NCBI GenBank assembly: GCA_015068055.1
Contig: SVLG01000028.1
Coordinates: forward strand, 1-24,345
Origin: Oscillospiraceae bacterium
GTDB lineage: Bacteria > Bacillota_A > Clostridia > Oscillospirales > Oscillospiraceae
DNA length: 24,345 nucleotides
Reading direction: 5' to 3'
A model generated the notes under the pieces. That model saw only the letters and a list, made by a program, of their open reading frames with translations, was not told where the DNA came from and searched no databases. Numbering within the stretch: position 1 is the stretch's first letter; each line of letters starts with the position of its first letter. Below, piece after piece: positions 15,915 through 22,517 of the stretch. A program made the translations under genes and the position numbers.

Positions 15915-17123
15915 ATGATGAGGGAACGAAAAGTCGTATTTGTTGACGGTGTCCGCACCGGCTTCGGCAAGATGGGCGGAACGCTGCGGGATCTGCCCGC
16001 GTCCACTCTGGCGGGTAAGGCTATCAAAGGTCTGCTGGACAAAACGGGTATTCTGGAGCGCGCCGGGGTCGACGCCGTGTTTGCGGGTTCGGCCATGAAC
16101 GACTGCCAATGTTATAACGCGGCGCGGTATGCGTCCCTTTCGGCAGGGCTTCCCTATGAGACCTCGGCGAGCTTTATCGAAATGCAGTGCGGCTCCGCCA
16201 TCGATGCCATCAATCACGCGGCCTGCAAAATCCTCTGCGGCTGCGCGGATATCATCATCGCCGGCGGCATGGAGTCTCACAGCCAGGCGGTTGCCAAATT
16301 CAGCATGGCTGTGCCGCCCTACCGGCAGCAGTCCCCCACGGCCATCCGTCAGCGGGGCACCCCGGTGGACGAGGACGACATCAGCATGATCGAGATCAAT
16401 GAGCGCATGGCCCAACGCTGGCATATTTCCCGGGAGGCCAGCGACGAGTTTGCCCTGCGCAGCCAGCAGCGGGCCGACGCGGCCATTGCCAAAGGGTATT
16501 TTAAAGAGGAGATCGTTCCCGTTGTCATCCCCGGGGGCCGCAAGAAACCGGACATCGTCTTCGACTATGACGAGCATGTGCGTCCGGGCACCACGCTGGA
16601 AGGCCTTGCCAAGCTGCCGCCTATCCTGCAGGGCGGTGTGACCACCGCGGGCAGCGCCTCCGGCTTGAATGACGGTGCCGCCTTTGTGCTGATGATGACG
16701 GAGGAAAAGGCCAGGGAACTGGGCTACAAACCCTATGCCGCCTGGGTCATGGGTGCGGACTATGGTGTGGATCCCAAGTACATGGGCATCGGCCCTGCTT
16801 TTTCCAATATGCTGGCGCTGAAGCGGGCGGGCCTGCGCATGGAGGATATAGATGTCTTTGAGTGCAACGAGGCCTTTGCAGCCCAGAACCTCAGCGTTAT
16901 CCGGGAGATGGAACGGCAGTCCGGCGTGCGCATCGATATGGAAAAATGGAATCCAAACGGTGGTGCCATCGCCTTTGGTCATCCCAACGGTGCGTCCGGG
17001 GCCCGTGTCTGCATGTTTGCCATGCGTGAACTGGAACGGCGCGGCGGCAGATACGGCATCTTTTCTTCCTGCTGCGGCGGCGGTTTGGGTGTGTCCACAA
17101 TCATTGAAAATCTCAGATACTGA
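15915..17123 (+). CDS. Thiolase (acetyl-CoA acetyltransferase family)
   Basis: This 402-residue enzyme would cleave a 3-ketoacyl-CoA with CoA to acetyl-CoA plus a shortened acyl-CoA, or condense two acyl-CoAs. The nucleophilic cysteine is C92 in EMQCGSAIDAI, where most family members have CGSG. The other catalytic residues are H356 in GHPNGASG and C386 in SSCCGGGLG. The NEAFAAQ motif is intact. A second ATG three bases downstream is an alternative start. It is the last gene of the operon, 2 bp after the dehydrogenase. No enoyl-CoA hydratase or acyl-CoA dehydrogenase accompanies it, so the locus covers only the last two steps of a beta-oxidation-like route. Confidence 0.94.
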   Translation: MMRERKVVFVDGVRTGFGKMGGTLRDLPASTLAGKAIKGLLDKTGILERAGVDAVFAGSAMNDCQCYNAARYASLSAGLPYETSASFIEMQCGSAIDAINHAACKILCGCADIIIAGGMESHSQAVAKFSMAVPPYRQQSPTAIRQRGTPVDEDDISMIEINERMAQRWHISREASDEFALRSQQRADAAIAKGYFKEEIVPVVIPGGRKKPDIVFDYDEHVRPGTTLEGLAKLPPILQGGVTTAGSASGLNDGAAFVLMMTEEKARELGYKPYAAWVMGADYGVDPKYMGIGPAFSNMLALKRAGLRMEDIDVFECNEAFAAQNLSVIREMERQSGVRIDMEKWNPNGGAIAFGHPNGASGARVCMFAMRELERRGGRYGIFSSCCGGGLGVSTIIENLRY

Positions 17124-17129
17124 GGAAAG

Positions 17130-17157
17130 CGCCGGGCGGGCAGACGCCCGCCCGGCG
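17130..17157 (+). other. Strong GC hairpin after the thiolase gene
   Basis: CGCCGGGCGGGC (17130-17141) pairs perfectly with GCCCGCCCGGCG (17146-17157) around AGAC, starting 7 nt after the thiolase stop. No T-run follows, so it may protect the 3' end of the message or pause transcription rather than being a classical terminator. Confidence 0.6.
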
Positions 17158-17164
17158 GCGTTAC

Positions 17165-17472
17165 GAAAGGAATGGAGACAGGTAGCTGATGCCCTGTTGG
17201 GATTGACCGGCGGGCAGTAAAAAACAGTGGGAGCGTTGCACAGACCAGGGCGAGGTATTTGTGCTTTCTTTCGATGTTGTCAAAGTTTTTGCGCATGGCT
17301 TGGGGGATATTGCAGCATCCGTTCAGCTATAGGCTTTAATCGTTTTGTGGACTGTTCCGCAGACCGCCCGCATGACATTTGTTAGATTGTTCGTTGGTTC
17401 AATCCGCCTGGATCCGTTTTGCTTCTTCACCGGATTGGGCCACGGCATCAGCTATCTGTCTCTGTTCCTTTT
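17165..17472. repeat. Imperfect inverted duplication of a short coding-like segment
   Basis: The 32 nt at 17165-17196 match the reverse complement of 17441-17472 at 27 positions. In frame, both arms read similar peptides near a stop codon: KEWRQVADALLGLTGGQ on the plus strand and KEQRQIADAVAQSGEEAK on the minus strand. They face each other across about 245 bp in which I recognise no gene. This stretch fills most of the 404-bp gap between the convergent thiolase and rpoN genes. It may be a decayed mobile element or two remnants of related small genes. The minus-strand copy has a GTG with GGAG upstream and could be a 25-residue peptide, which I do not claim as a gene. Confidence 0.5.
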
Positions 17473-17493
17473 TCACCAACTTTCTCCACGCGA

Positions 17494-17534
17494 GAACGAG
17501 GTACCCGTTTCGGGTACCCCGTTCTTCTTATTTT
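17494..17534 (+). terminator. Terminator between convergent thiolase operon and rpoN
   Basis: GAACGAGGTACCCG (17494-17507) pairs with CGGGTACCCCGTTC (17511-17524), 14 bp including one wobble or mismatch position, with a TTT loop. TTCTTATTTT follows on the plus strand, so it fits termination of the eight-gene operon. On the minus strand it lies just after the rpoN stop but lacks a T-run. Confidence 0.65.
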
Positions 17535-18799
17535 CGGCTTCTGGCCGGGGGGATCCCCAACGCCAGCCGGTATTTGGCTACGGTGCGCCGGGGAATGCCC
17601 AGCTTTTCGGCAATGGCCGCGTCATCCAGCGGCGGAGAGAGCGCCGCCAGTTCCCGGATGCGTCGGTGGAGTTCGTCCACGCTGCGTCCGCTGTGGGGCT
17701 TGCTGAGGAAGGAGCGGAGGGGGCGGCTTCCCTGTTCCAGAGCCACGATCTTCCCTTGTACCACCCGGCTCACCGTGGATACGCTGAGCTTCGTAGCGGC
17801 GGCAATGTCCTCCAGCCGCAGCGGCTTCAGCGGTTCCGCCGGATCCAGGGCGTTTTCCCGTTGTACATCCAGTATATACGCCGTCACAGCAAAGACAGTG
17901 CGCCGATAGAGCTGTACGTTGTCAAGAAGCATGGCGGCCTCCTGCCGACGGCTGCGTATCCATGCGGCGGCGGCATCGTCGGCCTCAAGCTCCAGCTCAT
18001 AGCTGCAGCTGCGCAGCCGCTCGGCAAGGGAACGGGCCGGGCGAAGCTCCCAGCCGTTTGCGCCCCATGCGGCGTAGATATCCGGCCGTACATAAACCGG
18101 TATTTCCGTATTTTCAAAAACAGAGCAGGGGTTCGGATCCAGCGCGCGGATCAGCGCGAAGCCGCGCTCCACATCCGCCGTGCTGCAGCCCAGGGCCCGG
18201 GCGATCTGCCCGACGCGCCCCGCTGCCATGTCTTCCAGATGTTCTTCGCAGATGCGGTACACATATGGATCGCGGCAGCCGTCCCGCCGCAGCTGCAGAC
18301 TCAGTCGCTCACCCAGGTTCCGCGCGCCCACACCGGCGGGTTCCAGACTCTGTATCAGCGCCAGAGCAGCTTCCAGCTTCGCCTCCGGAAGGGAGAGCGC
18401 GGCAGAGAGATTGGTCAGGGAGGTGATGAGACTGCCGTGGGTGTCCAGCCAGTTGAGCAGCCGCAGGGCCAGCTCCCGCTGCTCATTTTCGGCGCGGCTC
18501 ATACGAAGCTGCAGGGCCAGGTGGGTGTGGAGATCCATGTCCCGGCGGCGGCTGCGTGTCCGTTCCAGCAGGTTGTCGTTTTCTTCTTCACCCTGCGGTC
18601 TGCGGAGCCGCCGCCGGTAGCGGGCGTTTTCTTCTTCCTCCGACTCCTCCAGGGTGAGAAAAGGGTTTTCCTCCACAGCTTCCCGGAGGCGTTCCTCCAA
18701 CTGCTCGGCATTCAGAGGCAGAAGGGAGAGAAGCTGCACGGTTTGCTGGGAAAGCTCCACGGAGGGAAGCAGCTGCGGATTTAGTCGTTTCCGGGCCAT
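17528..18799 (-). CDS. rpoN: RNA polymerase sigma-54 factor
   Basis: RpoN directs RNA polymerase to -24/-12 promoters and needs an AAA+ activator to open DNA. The 423-residue protein has the three regions in order. Region I is Gln/Leu-rich and activator-responsive (PSVELSQQTVQLLSLLPLNA, then VEENPFL). An acidic and basic region II linker follows (EESEEEEN, then RYRRRLRR). Next come the core-binding part and the HTH (LEDIAAATKLSVSTVSRVVQGK). The C-terminal RpoN box is RRTVAKYR (404-411), preceded by proline where alanine is usual. It is slightly shorter than many homologues but appears intact. AAAGGAGGG precedes the ATG. It is convergent with the importer/CoA operon and divergent from the sensor kinase, and its promoter region carries boxes like those of the operon. 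Confidence 0.95.
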   Translation of the reverse strand: MARKRLNPQLLPSVELSQQTVQLLSLLPLNAEQLEERLREAVEENPFLTLEESEEEENARYRRRLRRPQGEEENDNLLERTRSRRRDMDLHTHLALQLRMSRAENEQRELALRLLNWLDTHGSLITSLTNLSAALSLPEAKLEAALALIQSLEPAGVGARNLGERLSLQLRRDGCRDPYVYRICEEHLEDMAAGRVGQIARALGCSTADVERGFALIRALDPNPCSVFENTEIPVYVRPDIYAAWGANGWELRPARSLAERLRSCSYELELEADDAAAAWIRSRRQEAAMLLDNVQLYRRTVFAVTAYILDVQRENALDPAEPLKPLRLEDIAAATKLSVSTVSRVVQGKIVALEQGSRPLRSFLSKPHSGRSVDELHRRIRELAALSPPLDDAAIAEKLGIPRRTVAKYRLALGIPPARSRK

Positions 18800-18817
18800 G
18801 CCGACCCTCCTTTCAAT

Positions 18818-18887
18818 GCAAAAAATGCATAATAGCGCAAAATTTGCATATCTTTAAATCAATATCAAGAAATCTGCAAATTATGCA
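18818..18887. promoter_or_regulatory. Three TGCAA-type palindromic boxes between rpoN and the kinase gene
   Basis: The boxes are TGCAAAAAATGCA (18818-18830), CGCAAATTTGCA (18837-18848, one base shorter in the centre) and TGCAAATTATGCA (18875-18887). They share the arm pattern of the two boxes at 8092-8124. For rpoN they would cover the spacer and start site of its promoter, suggesting repression. For the kinase operon they lie about 97-166 bp upstream of a possible sigma-54 start, suggesting activation. Binding by the response regulator is inferred from position and shared motif. Confidence 0.5.
18830..18858 (-). promoter_or_regulatory. Possible sigma-A promoter for rpoN
   Basis: On the minus strand, TTTAAA (18858-18853) and TATTAT (18835-18830) are separated by 17 nt. 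The -35 is a weak match and the -10 a good one. One palindromic box fills the spacer, and another lies at the inferred start, sharing its last base with the -10. Confidence 0.45.
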
Positions 18888-18950
18888 AAAAAATTTTTAT
18901 GAAAAAATTGCGGTATATCAAGGCTTTTTTGGTATCTCTGACAGAAAGGC

Positions 18951-18979
18951 TTGAATTAGGCCGTGTTTTTGCATATATT
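18951..18979 (+). promoter_or_regulatory. Promoter for the sensor kinase operon (sigma-A, overlapping possible sigma-54)
   Basis: TTGAAT (18951-18956) and TATATT (18974-18979), 17 nt apart, form a good sigma-A promoter. Inside it, GG (18959-18960) and GC (18971-18972) are exactly 10 nt apart and the -12 part reads TTTGCA, so a sigma-54 element (AGGCCG...TTGCA) overlaps. The -24 part is a weak match. The sigma-A reading is preferred. The leader to the ATG at 19036 is about 50 nt. Confidence 0.55.
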
Positions 18980-19035
18980 ATCAACAGAGCATGGTTTTTG
19001 CAAGTAAAAAATTTTACGGGACAGGAGGAAGCGGT

Positions 19036-21084
19036 ATGCGGCGGACGGCACTTTTACTGGTCTTTCTTCTATTGTTTGCGCTGCTTCCGGCAGCGCAGGC
19101 AGACGCAGCGGAAATCCATGTGCGTGTGGGTGTGAATGTCAATCTGCCGCCCTATCAGTTTGTCAACGGGGAGGAGGGCATCGGCGGACTGCACATTGAT
19201 ATCATGAACGCACTGGCTGCTGAGAGTGGTCTGGTGGTGGAGTATGTGGCCTTTTCCAACACCTACGAGGCCATACTGGCTTTGGAGCGCGGGGAGCTGG
19301 ACGCCGTGTTGGGTGTGCCTTCCGGCAAATACAGAAGCTACCCTATCACTACCAGCGAACCCATTAACACCGCCGACCTTTGCCTGCTGGCCCCGGCCGG
19401 CGTTGATGATGATAAGGTGGCCCGGGGTTCCTGGATCGTGCTGGAAAGTGACACCGTTGATAACTATACCCACATGGTGGAGCTGAGCTACAGCTACCTC
19501 CTTTTGAAGGACACGCAGATCAGCGCTCTGGCCGCCCTGCGTAAGGGCGACGCGGATATGCTCATCGGCGTGAAGGACTCGGTACTCTGGCAGATGCGTG
19601 AGCAGGAGCTGGAGGACGAGTACAGCATTATCCGTAACTATGTGGGTAACGTAGACTATCTCATTGCCGTAGCCCGCGAAGATACCTATCTTCTGGGACT
19701 GATCGACAGAGGTCTGACGCAGCTACGCTTCAATGGCCGTTACGAGGAGATTTATAAACTCTGGGGCGTAAAAGAGGACAACACCATGACGCTCCAGCGC
19801 TTCCGCCAGATCATGACGCTGGTGCTGATCGCGGCGGCGGTGGTGGGTGTATATCTGGCCTTCAACCTCCGCATGAAGCGCATTCTCAAGCGGCAGGTGG
19901 AAAAGCGGACGGAGGATCTGAACCGGGCCAACGAGACCGTCCGGCAGATGAATGTGGAGCTGCAGCAGAAGATCGTGCAGCATGAGACTTATAACCGGCT
20001 GCTGGCCACCATCGTGGAGGCCTCTCCCGCGGCCACGCTGCTGCTGGACAGCGACGGGCAGGTTCTCCACCGGAACCAGTACGCTGCCAGACTTATGGTC
20101 ACGCTGGAGAGCGGCACGCTCTGCTGGCACGGAAAGGAGTACAGTTTTAAGGAGCTGCTGGCATTGCTGCAAAGGCCCGCGGCCCCGGTCCGGGTCGGCG
20201 GTCAACTGAGTTTCAGCGACGGGCGGGATGCTCCCCGGCGGTTGAAGTTCAGTACGCAGAAGCTGTACGAGGAAGGGGAGTACAGCCACTTCCTCTTTAC
20301 CATGGAGGATGTCACCGCGGAGCTTCTGGAACAGGACGCGGAGTTTGAAAAGCGAAAGAACGAGGCTTTGAACCGCATGGTTGCCTCCATTGCCCATGAG
20401 ATCAAAAACCCACTTACCACCATCAGTGCTGCCATCGGCATGGTGCGCAGCAAGCGAAACGATGACAGCTTTATCGACACCTTCCATCAGGTGGTTCCCG
20501 GCGAGGTGGATCGCATCAACCGTCTGGTGCAGAATCTGGTGAATTATGCCCGGCCCTCGGACAGTGCCTCGGCCACGCTGGAGCTGGCCGGACTCTGCCG
20601 CAGCGTGCTGCATCTGATGGAGTCGCTGGCCGCCAAAAACAATGTGGGGCTGCTGCCGGAGGTGGAGGAAGGCGTATTCATCGAGGCCAGCCGGGACAAG
20701 ATGCAGCAGGTGCTGCTGAATTTGGTGCTGAATGCTCTGGAGTCCATCGACGCCAAACTGGATTACGAGGAAAACGAGAACTACGAACCCAGAATCATTC
20801 TGCGCTGCCGCCGCCGGGACGGTTTTGCGGCCATCACGCTGTGGGATAACGGTCTCGGCATGGATGAGGAACTGCGTAAGGCCTGTCTGCAGCCCTTCTA
20901 CAGCACCAAAAGCGCCGGAACGGGGTTGGGTCTGCCGGTGTCGGCCAAGTATATCGGCGATATTGGCGGCACACTGAACATCGAAAGCGAGCCGGGCAGC
21001 TTTACCAGCATCACCATCCTGCTGCCGGAAAAAACCGAGTCCTTCCTGCGGGAAGAGAATACGGAGGACGGATATGAAGCCTAA
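19036..21084 (+). CDS. Sensor histidine kinase with extracytoplasmic SBP domain (NtrB/AtoS-like kinase core)
   Basis: A 682-residue membrane kinase starts at 19036 after ACAGGAGGAAGC; an in-frame ATG 45 nt upstream lacks such a site. Residues 1-24 are a signal peptide or first membrane helix (ALLLVFLLLFALLP). Residues of about 27-255 form a family 3 solute-binding-protein domain (RVGVNVNLPPYQFVN, ALERGELDAVLGV, NGRYEEIYKLWGV), which normally binds amino acids or small acids. A membrane helix lies near 258-280, followed by a coiled coil (RQVEKRTEDLNRANE) and a PAS-like domain (about 325-440). The phosphoacceptor is H454 in IAHEIKNPL. The ATPase domain has LNLVLNALES, WDNGLGMDEE and FYSTKSAGTGLGL, the NtrB/AtoS/ZraS style. 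It overlaps the regulator gene by 11 nt. It probably reads an extracellular solute related to the imported substrate. Confidence 0.93.
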   Translation: MRRTALLLVFLLLFALLPAAQADAAEIHVRVGVNVNLPPYQFVNGEEGIGGLHIDIMNALAAESGLVVEYVAFSNTYEAILALERGELDAVLGVPSGKYRSYPITTSEPINTADLCLLAPAGVDDDKVARGSWIVLESDTVDNYTHMVELSYSYLLLKDTQISALAALRKGDADMLIGVKDSVLWQMREQELEDEYSIIRNYVGNVDYLIAVAREDTYLLGLIDRGLTQLRFNGRYEEIYKLWGVKEDNTMTLQRFRQIMTLVLIAAAVVGVYLAFNLRMKRILKRQVEKRTEDLNRANETVRQMNVELQQKIVQHETYNRLLATIVEASPAATLLLDSDGQVLHRNQYAARLMVTLESGTLCWHGKEYSFKELLALLQRPAAPVRVGGQLSFSDGRDAPRRLKFSTQKLYEEGEYSHFLFTMEDVTAELLEQDAEFEKRKNEALNRMVASIAHEIKNPLTTISAAIGMVRSKRNDDSFIDTFHQVVPGEVDRINRLVQNLVNYARPSDSASATLELAGLCRSVLHLMESLAAKNNVGLLPEVEEGVFIEASRDKMQQVLLNLVLNALESIDAKLDYEENENYEPRIILRCRRRDGFAAITLWDNGLGMDEELRKACLQPFYSTKSAGTGLGLPVSAKYIGDIGGTLNIESEPGSFTSITILLPEKTESFLREENTEDGYEA

Positions 21085-22444
21085 TATACTGGTACTGGAC
21101 GATGAACAGGGCATTTGCCTTTTTCTCGCCATGTCGCTGGAGGATGATTACAGCGTTCTGACGGCCAATACTCCCTCGCAGGCCTATAGAATTCTGGAAA
21201 GCCAGCGCATTGATCTGGTGCTGGTGGATCTGATGCTGGGGCGCAAGAGCGGTCTGGATGTGCTGAAGGTCATCAGGGAAAAGTACCCCAAAGTGGCCGT
21301 GATCATGATGACCGCCTACGGCAACGTCAGTTCTTCGGTGGAGGCCATCAGGCTGGGCGCTCACAATTATCTCCAGAAGCCTCTGAACATTGACGAGCTG
21401 AAGGTCTTTATTGCGCAGGCTCTGGAGTTCCAGACCCTCAACCGCAAGGTGGAGGTCTACAGCGAGGAACTGCAGACCCGAAACAGCTATGCCAATATGG
21501 TGGGCCGCAGCCAGCAGATGCAGAAGGTCTACCAGCTTATCGACAAGCTCAAGCGGGTGGATACTGGCGTTCTAATCACCGGCGAGAGCGGCACCGGCAA
21601 GGAACTGGTGGCCCGGGCCATCCACTTTTCCGGAGACAGAAAGGATAAGCCTTTTATCACCACCAACTGCGCCGCCATCCCCGACGGACTTATGGAGGAG
21701 GAATTTTTCGGACATAAGAAGGGAACCTTTACCGGTGCCATGGCAGACCGGCAGGGCAAGCTGGAACTGGCCGACGGCGGTACCTTCTTTCTGGACGAGG
21801 TGGGCGAACTGTCGCTGGAGCTGCAGAGCAAGCTCCTGCGGGCCATTCAGGAAAAGGAGATCCGCCCCATCGGCGCGGCCAGTCCCCGGAAAATCGATGT
21901 ACGATATATCGCAGCCACCAACCGGGATCTCTGGGAGATGGTGCAGGAGGGACGCTTCCGTCAGGATCTTTATTACCGGCTTCAGGTAGTGGAGATTCGT
22001 ATGCCCCCTCTCCGGGAGCGGCAGCAGGACATCCCCCTTCTCTGTGAACACTTCCTGAAGCGGCTCAGCCGGGAGAAGGGCCAGATCGCCAGCACCCTCA
22101 GCAAGGAAGCGGAGGCGCTGCTGATGGGCTACAGCTACCCGGGCAATGTCCGTGAGCTGATCAATGCGCTGGAATATGCCATGGTCATATCCGACGGCCC
22201 GGTCATCGAGGTGGAGGATCTGCCGGAGAGCATGCGTCTGGGTACGAGGCGCAGCGCCGAGCCCGTCATGAGTCCGGAGGAGGCCGTAAAGGCATTTCTG
22301 GCCGGACTGACCATTAAGGATGTGGAGCAGCTCATGGTCAAGGCTGCGCTGGAGCGCTACCCCCAGTCCAAGCGCCGGGCTGCCGCCGCGCTGGGCATCA
22401 GCGAGCGGACGCTCTTTTACAAGATACAGGATTATGGACTTTGA
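21074..22444 (+). CDS. Sigma-54-dependent response regulator (NtrC/AtoC family)
   Basis: This 456-residue cytoplasmic activator has three domains. The receiver has the acidic pair D9/D10 and phosphorylation site D52 in LVLVDLML, plus VIMMTAYGN and LQKPLN. The AAA+ domain has Walker A GESGTGKE (170-177), the sigma-54-contacting loop GTFTGA (217-222, usual form GAFTGA), Walker B GGTFFLDEVGEL and ATNRDL. A Fis-type HTH ends the protein (SKRRAAAALGISERTLFYKI). All parts needed to activate sigma-54 promoters are intact. GGAGG is 6 nt before the ATG, inside the kinase gene. The likely targets are the palindromic boxes at 8092-8124 and 18818-18887. The genetic linkage to rpoN and the -24/-12 promoter at 8212 supports a dedicated circuit. 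Confidence 0.95.
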   Translation: MKPNILVLDDEQGICLFLAMSLEDDYSVLTANTPSQAYRILESQRIDLVLVDLMLGRKSGLDVLKVIREKYPKVAVIMMTAYGNVSSSVEAIRLGAHNYLQKPLNIDELKVFIAQALEFQTLNRKVEVYSEELQTRNSYANMVGRSQQMQKVYQLIDKLKRVDTGVLITGESGTGKELVARAIHFSGDRKDKPFITTNCAAIPDGLMEEEFFGHKKGTFTGAMADRQGKLELADGGTFFLDEVGELSLELQSKLLRAIQEKEIRPIGAASPRKIDVRYIAATNRDLWEMVQEGRFRQDLYYRLQVVEIRMPPLRERQQDIPLLCEHFLKRLSREKGQIASTLSKEAEALLMGYSYPGNVRELINALEYAMVISDGPVIEVEDLPESMRLGTRRSAEPVMSPEEAVKAFLAGLTIKDVEQLMVKAALERYPQSKRRAAAALGISERTLFYKIQDYGL

Positions 22445-22445
22445 A

Positions 22446-22479
22446 AAATGGACCCCTGCGGTAAAGCAGGGGTCCATTT
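22446..22479. terminator. Bidirectional terminator between the regulator and cysteine desulfurase genes
   Basis: AAATGGACCCCTGC (22446-22459) pairs perfectly with GCAGGGGTCCATTT (22466-22479), loop GGTAAA. The stem begins 2 nt after the regulator stop. On the minus strand it ends in TTTTT, so it can serve both convergent genes. Confidence 0.85.
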
Positions 22480-22517
22480 CGCATATTGACGAAAAACTTT
22501 GCAGCGGGTATGATAGC

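Noticed and set aside
17220..17440. Transposase remnant (minus-strand peptide MRKNFDNIERKHKYLALVC)
   Set aside because: It has a transposase-like feel, but I see no catalytic motif, terminal repeats or target duplication, and cannot name a family.
17345..18784. A 479-codon plus-strand frame opposite rpoN
   Set aside because: rpoN on the minus strand has clear domains and a ribosome binding site. The opposite frame has no motif and includes the terminator hairpin.
18965..19002. Direct repeat GTTTTTGCA (18965-18973 and 18994-19002) as further regulator boxes
   Set aside because: They are half-sites only, without the palindromic partner arm. The first is part of the promoter itself.
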